A DNA stretch of 64,000 nucleotides, taken from NCBI GenBank assembly GCA_036872755.1, contig JAVHNS010000001.1, forward strand, positions 1,178,001-1,242,000. Reading direction: 5' to 3'. Below are positions 37,578 to 49,216 of the stretch, one piece after another. The notes beneath the pieces are model-generated. The model searched no databases. It was not told where the DNA came from and saw nothing but the letters and a program-made list of their open reading frames with translations. Source of the stretch: Orbilia blumenaviensis (taxonomy: Eukaryota; Ascomycota; Orbiliomycetes; Orbiliales; Orbiliaceae). Made by a program: the position numbers and the translations under genes. Every line of letters starts with the position of its first letter. The first letter of the stretch is position 1.

Positions 37578-38523
37578 GACTGACGGAGTGTGTTGGGTGT
37601 GGACGTGGTGGACTGGCGGTAGGCGGCCTGGCTGGGGGGAGAGCAATAAAGCCGAGAACCTTTCCCTTTGATTCTGCGAGCTTCAACTCCGGCTTCGACT
37701 TCGACTTCGACTAAACGACTGCAATTCTGGTTGAAACGGTTTCCACAATAACAACGTTAAGCTCTAACTTCGGTCTCTTCGTATCGGCACCGACGGCTGA
37801 ATGATCGGGTCCTACAGAAAGCTGCTTTGTTCAGGGCAGAGAGCAGGCCGCTAGTAGCCATCCCGTTCGCGTTTGAGGGTCACCATGAAATTAGCCTGGC
37901 CCTATTCAGCAGCTCCCGGCGCCGACCTACCAGTAATGTGCCGAGGTTAGCACCACCACCAGCATCTCGGGCCTTGTCATGTAACATGCTCCCTGCTTAC
38001 GTTGGCCTGCATCGATCCTTATATTGAGGCCTGCCTGCCCAGACCTGCACTGTGGTCCGGTGGGTCAACTTTTCCTCCGACTCACTCTCAGCGATCCAGG
38101 AACCCACGACATCCAAATAAAAAAACTTCCCCTTGTTTGTGGGGTAATTCGCTACAGCCAGCGAATTTTTTAAGATTTCGATCTGTCGGCCGATTTAGAA
38201 CGCCGTACCCCGAAACGTAAACTGGTTACGACGCCCAGATGCTAGCAAACTTACTAATATCAGTCGTATCCGACGGCGGAGACAAGCCCGTGGCCTCCGT
38301 AAACTTTGGCCTGGAATGGGAGCCTCAAGGCTATAAAGGCCCCTGAACATGGCAAAGATCCAACATTTTTACCTTTTGGCTGGAAATACCATTTTTCAAT
38401 ACTACTAATCGCGGAACTTACTAAGTACTCCAGTAGTCATTCGAAAACCATATCCTCTGTGCCATAATTACCAACTATTAGCACAATCTGTACTAGTCCG
38501 GCAGCATCAAGCTTTTCGTCGCA
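37578..38523. other. divergent promoter region: PEX1 / GGCT-like gene
   Basis: 946 nt between two divergent start codons. The PEX1-proximal part is CT-rich on that gene's sense strand. It has a TTCGACTTC tandem near 37690-37712. No gene or strong TATA box was seen. Confidence 0.55.
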
Positions 38524-39459
38524 ATGACTAGCCTCGTTAATCGAGTTTTGTATGGCCGTCGCCATAACGTTACAGAGTCAACTCCAGATCCTGTTAGGAT
38601 CGCCGAACCTGTAACGACCTTCCCGTCCCCAAACTTCAAGGAAAATGTCAAATATCTGGCATACGGCAGCAACCTTTCAGCAGAAACATTCTTGGGCAGG
38701 CGCGGGATCAAACCGCTATCACAAGTTAAAGTTCGGGTGCCGTCCTTGACCTTAAGTTTCAACCTCGCGGGTATTCCATATAAAGAACCACGTTTCGCCA
38801 ATGTTCGGCCACGCGAAGGAGGAGATCAAGAGCTCATGGGGGTCGTGTACGAGGTTACACCACAGGATTACCGCACAATCTTGATGACTGAGGGTGGCTA
38901 CAGTGTTATGGAAGTCACATGTATTCCACTGGAGCCCGTCAACGGTATCGACTCGTTTGAATCGAAAACTCTCATAGTTCCAGATAAAGGCACTCGAACA
39001 GCCCATAACGGCCTACCTTCGCTTCGATATCTCAATCTTCTGATAAAGGGGGCCAGGGAGCATTCGCTCCCGCAAGACTATCAAGATTACATCGCAAATA
39101 CCGGTTACTATGAAGCAAAGAGCTTCAGGCAGAAACTTGGCTCTGTAGCTGTGCTTCTCACAGTTCTACCCGTAGTTATCTTCTTATTTGGTATCAGGAA
39201 TTTCGTTAGCGATAAGGATGGGAAAGCGCCCCAGTGGCTAAATGATGCTCAAGTGTTCTGCTTTACACAGATATGGAATCTGTATGATTGTGTCTGGAAA
39301 CCATTGTATGGGGATGGCGAGAGCACGAAGCATAGTGTGAAGAAGGCAGACGAGATTGTAGCGAATGCTGGCCCCGCCACAGAGAGAGATGCTTTGCTAC
39401 TGAAGGCAGAAGAAGTCACTGCTGCCAACTGGCGTGAGCGCGAGGACAGTCGAGCCTAA
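38524..39459 (+). CDS. gamma-glutamylcyclotransferase-like protein with C-terminal membrane segment
   Basis: Intronless gene for a 311-aa protein of the GGCT fold (also called AIG2/GliK-like). Enzymes of this fold release 5-oxoproline from gamma-glutamyl compounds. The signature YLAYGSNLS is at residues 44-52, followed by LSFNLAGIPYKEPRFANV (78-95) and the candidate acid/base Glu123 in TEGGYSVME. Residues about 207-225 form one hydrophobic segment (VAVLLTVLPVVIFLFGI) that could anchor the catalytic part to a membrane, with a charged 85-residue tail beyond it. There is no N-terminal signal peptide. The substrate is not predictable: it is not in a gliotoxin-type cluster, so a general glutathione-related role is only a guess. 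Confidence 0.85.
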   Translation: MTSLVNRVLYGRRHNVTESTPDPVRIAEPVTTFPSPNFKENVKYLAYGSNLSAETFLGRRGIKPLSQVKVRVPSLTLSFNLAGIPYKEPRFANVRPREGGDQELMGVVYEVTPQDYRTILMTEGGYSVMEVTCIPLEPVNGIDSFESKTLIVPDKGTRTAHNGLPSLRYLNLLIKGAREHSLPQDYQDYIANTGYYEAKSFRQKLGSVAVLLTVLPVVIFLFGIRNFVSDKDGKAPQWLNDAQVFCFTQIWNLYDCVWKPLYGDGESTKHSVKKADEIVANAGPATERDALLLKAEEVTAANWREREDSRA

Positions 39460-39934
39460 GAACCATGAATACTTTCATCTGTACGTGTACATACGTATAC
39501 CCACTTGGTTTTTGTTAGTAGTTAGATAGCATTTTGGAGTTAGCGACGGGAGTAATACTTGGCAGCCACGTAATCTTAGTTCCACTGTAGACTGTATATA
39601 GAATCTTCATTAATGTGTTATAGCCGCCGCCGACAACGGATAAATTCATGTTCTCGTGATATCAGCTGTGCCTGCAGACTTCAGGAAAGTTGGAAAGCTA
39701 GGTTGCGTTGTTGTGGTACCCCCAGCCTGCGCTCGCTGCCAAGGGAACGCGTCCACCAACCAGACCTCAGGCGCCAAACCAAAGACCTCGAAGAAACGGA
39801 ATCGCAACCTCACTAACATAAACACAGCGTCTTCGATTCAATCAACTGCCACGACCCCTTCACGGCCCCTCATTTTTAAGCTCTAGAGAACCTGACGCTA
39901 CATCGGCTGCGGCCGGTAATACCAATCTAAAATC
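39460..39934. other. intergenic region with the MCM7 promoter
   Basis: 475 nt between two plus-strand genes. It contains the ACGCGT element at 39747-39752 and a short CG-rich stretch. No gene was seen. Confidence 0.6.
39747..39752. promoter_or_regulatory. ACGCGT (MCB-type) element upstream of MCM7
   Basis: Palindromic ACGCGT 183-188 nt upstream of the MCM7 ATG. In yeasts this core binds MBF, which activates G1/S genes including replication factors. Its position upstream of a replicative helicase gene fits; a single hexamer can occur by chance. Confidence 0.45.
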
Positions 39935-42470
39935 ATGTCTGCACAGAGACTCCCCGTTATCCGATTAAACATCGACTATACCAAACAGCAGGGTACGAAG
40001 AACTACCACGTTCAATTGGCTAGCTATATTGGAATCGATATGCTGACCACGCCGGCATAGCTGCTCTCGAGGATTTCCTCAAGGGGTTCAAGATATCACA
40101 GGCGGACCCCGCACAAGCTCTGCAGAACCTGAACATCGATGACGAAGACGAGGAGCTCCTTGGAGGCTCTAGATCTCAGGGACCAAAAGTCAAGTACCTT
40201 GAGATCTTGCAAAAAGTTGCAAATAGAGACCTCGATGCTGTAACAATTGAGCTAGATGACTTGGATAGAGTACGTTATAATATCTTTTGGTTGGTAGCGA
40301 GATAGATTCACTAACTCCTATGTGAATAATAGTGGGAGAAAACCAGCGGCGAAAATTTGAAGCTGGTAGATTCGATTACGAAGAATGCACACCATTATCT
40401 TGAAATTATGTCCAGAGCAATCGATAAGGCTATGCCCAAGGAGACCGTAGATATCACCTATAAAGACGATGTCATCGACGTTATTATAAGTCACCGACGG
40501 GCCAGGGCTGAGACCCTAGCCGAGGAAAGCACGCAAACAGAGGATCCAGCTTCTCTTCTGCCACCTGATCTCGTTCGTCGATATCAGGTGTACTTCAAGC
40601 CGTTGACCGACCCTAATAGAGCGGGAAAGGCTTTGGCTGTAAGGCAAGTTAAGGGAGAGTTACTCGGACATTTGATTACTGTCCGAGGTATTGCTACCCG
40701 TGTTTCGGATGTCAAACCCGCCGTCATGGTCAATGCATACACTTGCGACCGATGCGGCAACGAAATCTTCCAGGAAGTGAAGACGAAACAGTTTATGCCA
40801 CTCCAGGAATGTCCTTCAGATCAGTGCAAGAAGAATGACGCAAAGGGACAGCTTTTCATGGCCACACGAGCCAGCAAATTTCTCCCGTTCCAGGATGTGC
40901 GTATTCAAGAGATGTCCGATCAAGTTCCCGTTGGGCATATTCCGCGTTCAATTACAATCCAGTGCCACGGCGCCCAGACAAGGACGATCAATCCTGGAGA
41001 TGTCATTGATGTTGCTGGTATCTTTTTGCCAACTCCATACACCGGGTTCAGGGCTATCAGGGCTGGTCTTTTGACGGATACGTATCTCGAGGCTCAGCAC
41101 GTCACACAGCACAAAAAGCAGTACCACGAAATCGGAAATATCGATGGGGAGACTCAGAAACGTATTGATGAGCTTCGGAGCACCAATGACTTATATGATC
41201 ATCTTGCAATGTCTATTGCGCCTGAAATATTCGGGCACCTCGACGTAAAGAAAGCACTACTTCTTCTACTTATTGGTGGTGTGACTAAGGAGATGGGAGA
41301 TGGTATGAAGATTCGTGGAGATATCAACATTTGCTTGATGGGTGATCCCGGTGTGGCTAAATCGCAGCTGCTCAAGTATATCGGAAAGGTGGCACCTCGT
41401 GGTGTCTACACCACTGGCCGTGGTTCTTCTGGTGTTGGTCTCACCGCTGCCGTTATGAGAGACCCAGTAACAGACGAGATGATTTTGGAGGGTGGCGCTC
41501 TTGTGCTTGCTGATAATGGTATTTGCTGCATCGACGAATTCGACAAGATGGACGACAGTGATCGTACAGCTATTCACGAAGTCATGGAGCAACAGACCAT
41601 TTCCATTTCCAAGGCTGGAATTACAACAACCTTGAACGCTCGTACATCTATTGTCGCGGCTGCCAATCCCCTCTACGGCCGCTACAATCCGAAGGTCTCG
41701 CCGGTCGAGAACATCAACCTTCCTGCTGCTTTGTTGTCTCGTTTCGATATCCTCTTCCTCATCTTAGATACCCCTACTCGCGAAAACGATGAGCAGCTCG
41801 CCCGCCATGTTACTTACGTGCACATGGAAAACAGACATCCAGAAATGAACTTCACCCCACTATCTCCATTTGAAATGCGGGCGTATATCAGTAAAGCACG
41901 TCAGTTCCGCCCAGTCGTTCCCAAAGATGTCTCTGAATATATTGTCTCGGCTTATGTCCGTATGCGGCAAGCTATGAAGAAGGACACCGAGAACCGACGC
42001 CAAGTCACGCCCAGAACTCTGCTCGCTCTTGTCCGTTTCTCACAAGCATTGGCCCGACTGCGCTTCAGCGACCGAGTAGAGATGGACGATGTCGACGAGG
42101 CCTTGCGATTAACCGAGGTCGCCATGGCCAGTTTGTATGAGAAGGACCTCGGAGATATTGATACAACTACAACTACGAAGATTTATCATATTATCAAGAC
42201 TATGGCACAGTCGAATCCTGGCGCCGAGCTATTAATCTCGGAAATTAGAAGCCGAGTTTTGGCGAGAGGCTTTAGAGACAACGACCTTATGGAAACGATT
42301 GAGACGTACGAGGGCTTGGATGTAAGTTATTACCCTTGGATATGTACTCACGTGGCTTCCTTGCTAATATCACTAAACAGGTTTGGCAAACTACTGGCGA
42401 GGGCACGCGGCTGCTCTTCATCCATCTCGAAAATGATGATGCCGATGAAGATGTTGAGATGGACCTCTAG
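39935..42470 (+). CDS. MCM7: replicative helicase subunit Mcm7, 4 exons
   Basis: Subunit of the MCM2-7 hexamer, the core of the CMG helicase that licenses and unwinds replication origins. Exons 39935..39992, 40061..40269, 40333..42321 and 42381..42470 sum to 2346 nt, giving 781 aa. The N-terminal part has the zinc-binding set Cys227, Cys230, Cys249 and Cys254. The AAA+ core has Walker A GDPGVAKS (426-433), Walker B IDEFDKM (489-495) and the arginine finger in SRFD (Arg559). The C-terminal winged-helix region ends in an acidic [11 protein letters not shown]. The last intron is confirmed by frame: reading through from 42322 gives an unrelated tail. Length and motifs match the fungal family. Confidence 0.96.
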
Positions 42471-45400
42471 TACACTTAGTTGGCCTGAAACATCGACATT
42501 TTGGGACGGCCGTCAATGCTACAAGGTCAGATGACATTGCCATTTGATTTTTTGTAACGTAACATGTATTTTATTCATAGACCCGACAGCGTTCTTTCAT
42601 TTGGAGTGTACTTAGCATCATATCAAGAGCACAAGGTAATAATGTTGAGAGGAAAACCAGCATAGGCTTTCTGAAATGATTCATTGGTTTTCATGCCAAC
42701 CAAAAGTGGCGGCGATGAGCTCCCCACCACTAAAGTTTATCGATTGCCACTCTATAGCTCTATTTAACTAGGGTGGCTGTGCAGGGTAACCGCTAGTATC
42801 GATATCGACGTTATTGATCACCGCCTACCACATACGGTTTATGTAGGCGTAGATGGCCTGAGGATCACCCACAGTCTACTATGCAAGAATAGCCTAGTCA
42901 ATTTATAACAACTCGCCAGTCTAGAACATGATCCGTGCTTGAGCGCTATACGTATGGTCGGTTCCGAGGTATGTTATAATGTTAGTTTATGTATGTACCC
43001 TACATCAGTTGCAGCGATGGCCATTGCATCGATAGGTGCAGCTATCATAGTCGGCCGGTCGGTCTTTCATGTATGTTCCTTAGACATCGATCCTATGAAG
43101 ACGCATTGTGCATAAAGGATAGGACTTGAGAGCAAGGTTAATTGAAATGCGCACCAATACCCATACGGCGCTGAAAGCTTGCTGAAGTCGACATGTCTCA
43201 GCGACATAGAGGAGCATGCCATGTCGTTAGCAATTGAACCCTTGTATAGATACTCTCGATCCTAACGATGCATTGCATTGCTGTTACATACATCTATACC
43301 ATGTCTATACATCTATGCCTCATTATCGAGAAACATCTGCAGGCCATATGCATCTACTGACGGTCTCCCCATGAGAAGTAGAACAAAGGGCATACTAATC
43401 GGTTGTCGATGCGAGAAAAGCCGCAACTTCTAAAAAATTTAAAAAGAAACCGCCAACCTGTTTTTTATTTTTCTTGGACAAGCTTTTTGGGACAGTGTCC
43501 CACGTTCTTGGGGCTACACTGGATACGGGAGGGGGGTTAGGTGGGGAGCAATCGGAGAGGCAGACGCATAGTGGAGAGGGTCTAGGATATACCCGACGAA
43601 AGGACAGTTGAGCCCACGCGGGTAACAGCAAGCCGTAGGAGCTACCCCAGTCGAACCACAGCTGTTTCGTCTACTTAGCGAACCCGCGAGTTATACGGTA
43701 TATTTTCTTCTTCTCCCAAATTCCGAACCAACGTCTAAGTCTAGGATTTAAAAGGTTACCAGGAATTTCAAGAAAAAAAAAATATACTGCAACCCGCACT
43801 GTCCACAGTCCCTGTTATACTTTCAAAAGTGGGTCCAACGGCCCACGCTAAAATCGGGTTTGGTGTTGAGGTTGACGTTAGGATTGTGCAGCCCAAAAAC
43901 CTCGTGCAGCGCAAGCGCGGTGGGTCCCGCCGAACGATTCGATTCGGCTTCTATGCAGCAACCCCATGCTGTCCTAGTTTGGGGATACGGAAGCTACTGT
44001 GGTATTTGATAGCCGGGTTGGCATTGTCGCCAATGTAATGCGGAGAACTACTCACTGCCCCCAGGATACCCTTGGGGCCCATATGAGTCGGCTGCGGCTT
44101 CGATACAGAGCTTGATTTAATATTATAGCTTACCAGACTTTTCTTATCGACAAAATGCATATGCATGTTCTCTTCACAATCAAATCCGTCTGGCTAGTCT
44201 CCGGATCCATCGTACGTAAGAGTGTCTCGATTATAAGCGTCAAACCCAAAAATTCCCCGCGAGTTCGTAATCCCTGTTTTCTAGCGTCTGTCTACCGGCC
44301 GTTTTCTCGAACGGAATGTCTCCAATTGACGAATTAGATGTCAACATCTTTTGTTCATGCACTTCCACCCTCCGCCTTGACTCGGATCGTGATAGCTTTG
44401 AAGCTCCAGAGGTAGCTAGCTCCCACAGCTGTAGCTCAAAGTTACCCATAGCTGTTCGACATCGACAGCTTCCTTCGATCCTAAATTTCTTTTACTGAAA
44501 ATGCACATACCACCTACCCCCGCTCCCCAGTTGACCCCGAGGACTATAGACATAGTTCGGGACGCTAGCACCTCGTCCCCATACTCCCTGGTTTTCGATC
44601 TGCAGCTCGGCCAGGCCTATAATGCCTCCCCGCGACACATGTACCCTCTTGTACACTTGTACCCACGATTTTGAACACCCCCTCCTCTAAATCTAAACTC
44701 TCCGAGAGATAACTATGCCTCGATCCAGCATTTGTTGAACAATACTACCTACCCCGCCATGAAACGGTATCGATAATAGACAGAAGATCCTAGTATCGAT
44801 ATGAGACTTTGTTGCCGAAGAGGTATAGAGGGTGGATGGTGAGCTCGTTGACCTACCTATACTCATGTCAAGTTGTCCTCTTGGCAACGACATGAACTCT
44901 ACCTTTTGTCTAAAGTATAGTATCAAGCCATTGGTCAATTGGTAGATATCCTAGCTAGTTGGAATAGAGACATTATTTTACACCCGGGCTCCCTGTCAAT
45001 TGACGGGTGGCGAATGATGTGCTTTTTGTGGCTGCAAAAGAAACTCTTACTGGCCTAGATTTCATGCCTTTTGTGCGCTCCGTGTACCGTGTTGCGGCTT
45101 TCAAGATGCAACAGATGACAGATAATTACTAGAATATGTCATCTGATCATTGACAGACGGAAGCGTCGTAGTCCCACAATGCAAACAAAACAACCATACT
45201 TTTTTGCCCACTCGGAATGCTTCCTCTAACGGACGGACGGTCATGTATGTGATCTGTCCGAAAAGTCGGCCTATTGACATACTTTCTGTGCAATATTTTG
45301 TGGGACTTCAACTAATAGCGTATTAATTAAATAATAGATCCACTAAAAAGCTAAAGGACTTTGTGTGTGCACATGTATGGGCCGTGCATATGTGAAGTAC

Positions 45401-46828
45401 GAAGTGTACGTAGACGTCTACGGCCTTTTTGAGTTTCACCAAGCTCGCCATGAAAACTAACAGGGTCCAAGGATCCTAGGGATCGGTCGATTTCGAGTAA
45501 TTTGACAAATTGTTAACAATTACTGGGAATAGGTCAGCTAGATCAAATTGAGCCAAGGCTCTAGAATTGGGTTTACGATCCGAGCGATCTGGCCCAACGC
45601 ATTTTCAGCGTTGTATTTTGTAGGCCATTTCTGCTGAATGCTAGATGCTCAAAAAAGGTTCTTGACATCAATTTTCAATTTTGAAGTGGTATACTGTTTG
45701 GCTATCTGAATTCCAATCAATAAGGAAATGAATAGGTTTGACCCCTTCATTCATATATACTATTGACAGATTACGTTAACACCATGATCCCAGGTTTTCG
45801 ATTATCGATGACAATGTGGCACTTGATTCTACACAACTATGACCGAGTCAATGTCGGCGCTGATGCATCGATGAAGAAAGGTGTTAAAATAAACCTCGAG
45901 TTTACTTCGCCCAGTGAACCACTTTGTCTGATAGGTTATATATAGGTATTTATGATCAGCGAGCACGGCGGACCAAGCCATCTACGTTATAATATGCTCC
46001 GATATCCGCCAGTGGCGCCAGGCTAAAATATTAGCCCCATATTCTCACGTGCTCACCGGTCTCAGACGTTTCCAGTATAGTAAAATCGCGCGCCATACCG
46101 TCCTCATCATCAATAATACAACTCGTCGAGTGAGATTTGAGTACGTGATTTTTTTTTTTTTTGCCCAAGGTATTTGTCTGTGTGTAAATGCATTCAATTT
46201 CGGAGCATTCTCGGGGAAGAACCTGGAAATTTTTCTTGCCTGTTTTCCGAGCTGCTTTTTCCTTGCCTGGTCACGACCCGCACCTCTTTAGTAATTAATT
46301 TACTCGGAAATTTTCATACCTGAGATTGGAGACGGCCATTTTTTTATTTAGGCGAAACCATCCATATTAATTAAGCTTAACTTAGCAGCCGCCCGTGGCC
46401 AGAATAACCCTGTACTAAATCTACCAAACCTACCATGTTACTGGCTCTTTGCGTGAGATTTAGTATAATTGCATCAGATAACTGATTATCAATCGATATC
46501 ATCATTGGGGTTTTTAAATTATTTCAAAAGCGGCAAAAATACATGTGTACATTCTCAGGTCTTCTTACGTTCATGGAGAACTAGTTTCATTTATAGTTTG
46601 GTGGCATACCACTCCACCGGTATAATTATAAGCACTTTAAAGCACTCCAGTTGTGCTCACAACAGATGTATACATTTATTCGATCTTCGTGATACTTGCT
46701 AAAAATATATATATTCCTTTTCTCATATCTAGACAAATACATTTCCTCAAACCAGGAGAATGTGGCAATAGACAGAATAAATACCGCAGTGGTTCCACCT
46801 CTTCAAAATCCAACTATTTCGCCCGAAT
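42471..46828. other. 4.4-kb intergenic stretch, no gene supported
   Basis: Between the MCM7 stop and the stop of the minus-strand transporter. Short frames only, none with a recognisable domain. A T-run lies at about 46149-46162. The ends should hold the two 3' UTRs. Decayed mobile DNA is possible but was not recognised. Confidence 0.5.
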
Positions 46829-49010
46829 CTACAAGGTGTACACGAAGTCTGGTCTCATATCCCCACGGTCCATAATTTCCTTTTCGTCCAGTCCCTGAAC
46901 CCAATGGTCCCGTTCTCCGCGAAGGCGCTTGCTGTTTTCCCTTTTGAGTAAAATATAGTTTACGATAGATCCACCCAACAAACATGCTGCAAGGTAGACT
47001 AGTACGACAAGATGACTATTTGATAAGACGTTAAAATTGACCCAATATAAATGTGGTGGGTAGCGGGTTGGGAGGCCTACCCTGGTCTATACCACGGCGA
47101 ATCTCGCCCCTGGTAAACATTTGATGACATAACTCCGTTTAGATCTAAGGATTTGAGAGTTAGTTATCCGAGAAAAGTCATTTATATAGGTTCATTGTAT
47201 TAACTTACTTCCCCATCTATCCAAAGTTTGTCAGCCGTCAGTAAGATGCTTTTTAGATTTGGCCAGGAGCAAGGGCTTACCCAATAACTAATCCTAATAC
47301 AAAACCTCTCTTGTACACACCTTCGGTATTGTTGGATACCCAGGTGATAGTATTTGAAATGCAAGGGTAGACACCCATCGCAGCGAGGAAGGTCCCGGCA
47401 TACGAAAGCTTGTAGTTCTTGCTACCCAACAAAATGCAATACCCTGCGACCGCAATGATTGCGAAACCTATGTTGAAAACACCGCGTTGTTTGAAGCGGT
47501 CCGCCAAGTACCCGACGATGATTGTAAAAATACAGGCGACAGCATAGACCGGAACTCTGGGGCTACTAGTTAGCTTACCACTCTATATATAATGGTATTG
47601 ACGTTAGTACGTACGTAAGTAACTGTGCCTCGGTAGACTTGTAGCCAAGATTGCTGATAATGGTGGGCAAGAAAAGTGAGAATGCGTATAAGGCGCCATC
47701 GACACCCATATACATAATCATTCCCAGATATGTCTTCCAGTCGGTCAAGCTCTGCTTGACATATTTGAACTGGAATGATTCGTGGTTGGCGCTAGCCTGG
47801 TTATCGGCTCGGAGACGTCGAATAACACGGAGCCGTTCATCCTCAGATAAGAAGTGTGCTTCATCAGGGAAGTCGACGAGGATAAAGTATGAAGCAACCC
47901 CGATCAGCGTTGTCGCAATTCCTTCAAGAATCTAATGCAAGATTATTAGGAAACTCCTGGCTATCTCTGATTGATAGAGACAAATTTGAACTCACAAAGA
48001 TCCAGGCCCAGCCCTGTAATCCAGCTATGCCATCCATCTCGTTGATAGCGGCTGCCAGAAGACCACCAAAAGAACCGCTGACAGCAGCAGCAGAAAAGAA
48101 AATAGCAGCTCTGATACCGAATTCACTTCTCTTGTACCAGCAAGAAAGATAGTAGTTGACACCAGGGAAAAGACCGGCTTCCCATAGACCCAACCACCAT
48201 CTAGCAGCCATCAACCCAGACCAGCTATGCAACAAATAATGTTAGCCCGTCATTACTTTTAAAACGCCAGCATATATAATCTCCTGGGATCCAAACATAC
48301 TTCTTAACTAGGCCCATTAAAGTCATGCAGATACCCCAGACAACCATGATAATTGTGAACCATATTCTTGGTCTTAACTTCTTGAGCAACACATTGGAAA
48401 TTGGTTCGAATACCGAATACGACACGAAGAATATCGATAGGGCAGCATTGTATTGACCGCTGGTCATATTATGTAGATCCTCTGAATGAGTTTCATCGAG
48501 TCAACTAACCGTCATTATCAATCCAGTTGGGAAAAGGATATATGCATACTTTGCAAACCCACAATTTTAGCATTTCCAATATCTGCAACACATATTAGCC
48601 TCGAAGTTGTTGGATGTTCAAATGCGGCAGGTGCCTACTCGTTCGATCAAGGAATGAGGCAAGATATAAGACGCAGAGCCATGGGATGAGCCTAAACAAG
48701 AGTTGGGTTAGAGACTAACTTATGAGCAAAGCAAAGGAGGCATATTCCCTACCTATAATCTAGTTTCCGTATCAATTGCCGTTCCTGGTAAGAAAAATGT
48801 TTCAGTAAGCTATCAGAGACCTCAACATTTGAGTGACTGAAATTTCAAGAAATTTCTTGCAGGTTATAGTACCAGTTCTGCTCTCTCTTCTTCTGTTTTG
48901 CCCTCATCTGGGTCACGGAATTCCTCAATGATAGAGCCTTCTAATCCTCTGGTTGGAGACTCAATTCTCTCCACCGTCGCCTTTTCAGTGTCATCTTTAA
49001 AGACTGACAT
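46829..49010 (-). CDS. MFS anion permease, Dal5/allantoate-permease type, 11 exons
   Basis: Predicted 505-aa plasma-membrane transporter of the anion:cation symporter family (Dal5/Tna1-like), which takes up organic anions such as allantoate, nicotinate or related carboxylates. Minus-strand exons are 49010..48873, 48784..48753, 48691..48639, 48582..48550, 48481..48301, 48224..47996, 47931..47615, 47556..47281, 47216..47209 (8 nt), 47144..47081 and 47015..46829, closing in frame at 1518 nt. Family marks are RKLDYRLIPWLCVLYLASFLDRTNIGNAKI, the repeat-linking RWWLGLWEAGLFPGVNYYLSCWYKR, FGGLLAAAI, GYLADRFKQRG, and WGNLNGVMSSNVYQGRDSPWYRPGH near the end. Twelve membrane spans are expected. The substrate cannot be told from sequence. 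A TATA box lies about 150 nt upstream, suggesting regulated expression. Confidence 0.9.
47209..47216 (-). other. 8-nt microexon of the MFS permease gene
   Basis: The minus-strand segment ATGGGGAA lies between gatag and gtaagt. Joining GG (exon 8) + ATGGGGAA + ATCTAAAC (exon 10) yields the family-typical G-W-G-N-L-N-G. Leaving it out breaks the frame: exon 8 ends after two codon bases, whereas exon 10 supplies the last two bases of its first codon. Confidence 0.85.
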
Positions 49011-49157
49011 GGCTGCGAAAGATTTCAGAATAAATTATATAAAAAACACTGCCAAAAAAGAAACAATTACGAAATATAGTCGTAAGCCAGTGAGCTGAGA
49101 ATGAAACCCTGGATTCCAAAGAATAATTAATGTCGATCGTCAAGCGGGCCCTCCCGG

Positions 49158-49165
49158 TTTATATA
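49158..49165 (-). promoter_or_regulatory. TATA box of the MFS permease gene
   Basis: TATATAAA on the minus strand, about 150 nt upstream of the permease ATG, preceded by GGG and followed by a CCGGGAGGG stretch. Placement fits a fungal TATA element. Confidence 0.55.
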
Positions 49166-49216
49166 CCCAAGAGACCTCTGTATTCCTCACCAGCGAACTA
49201 GTTTTTAAGTAACAAA

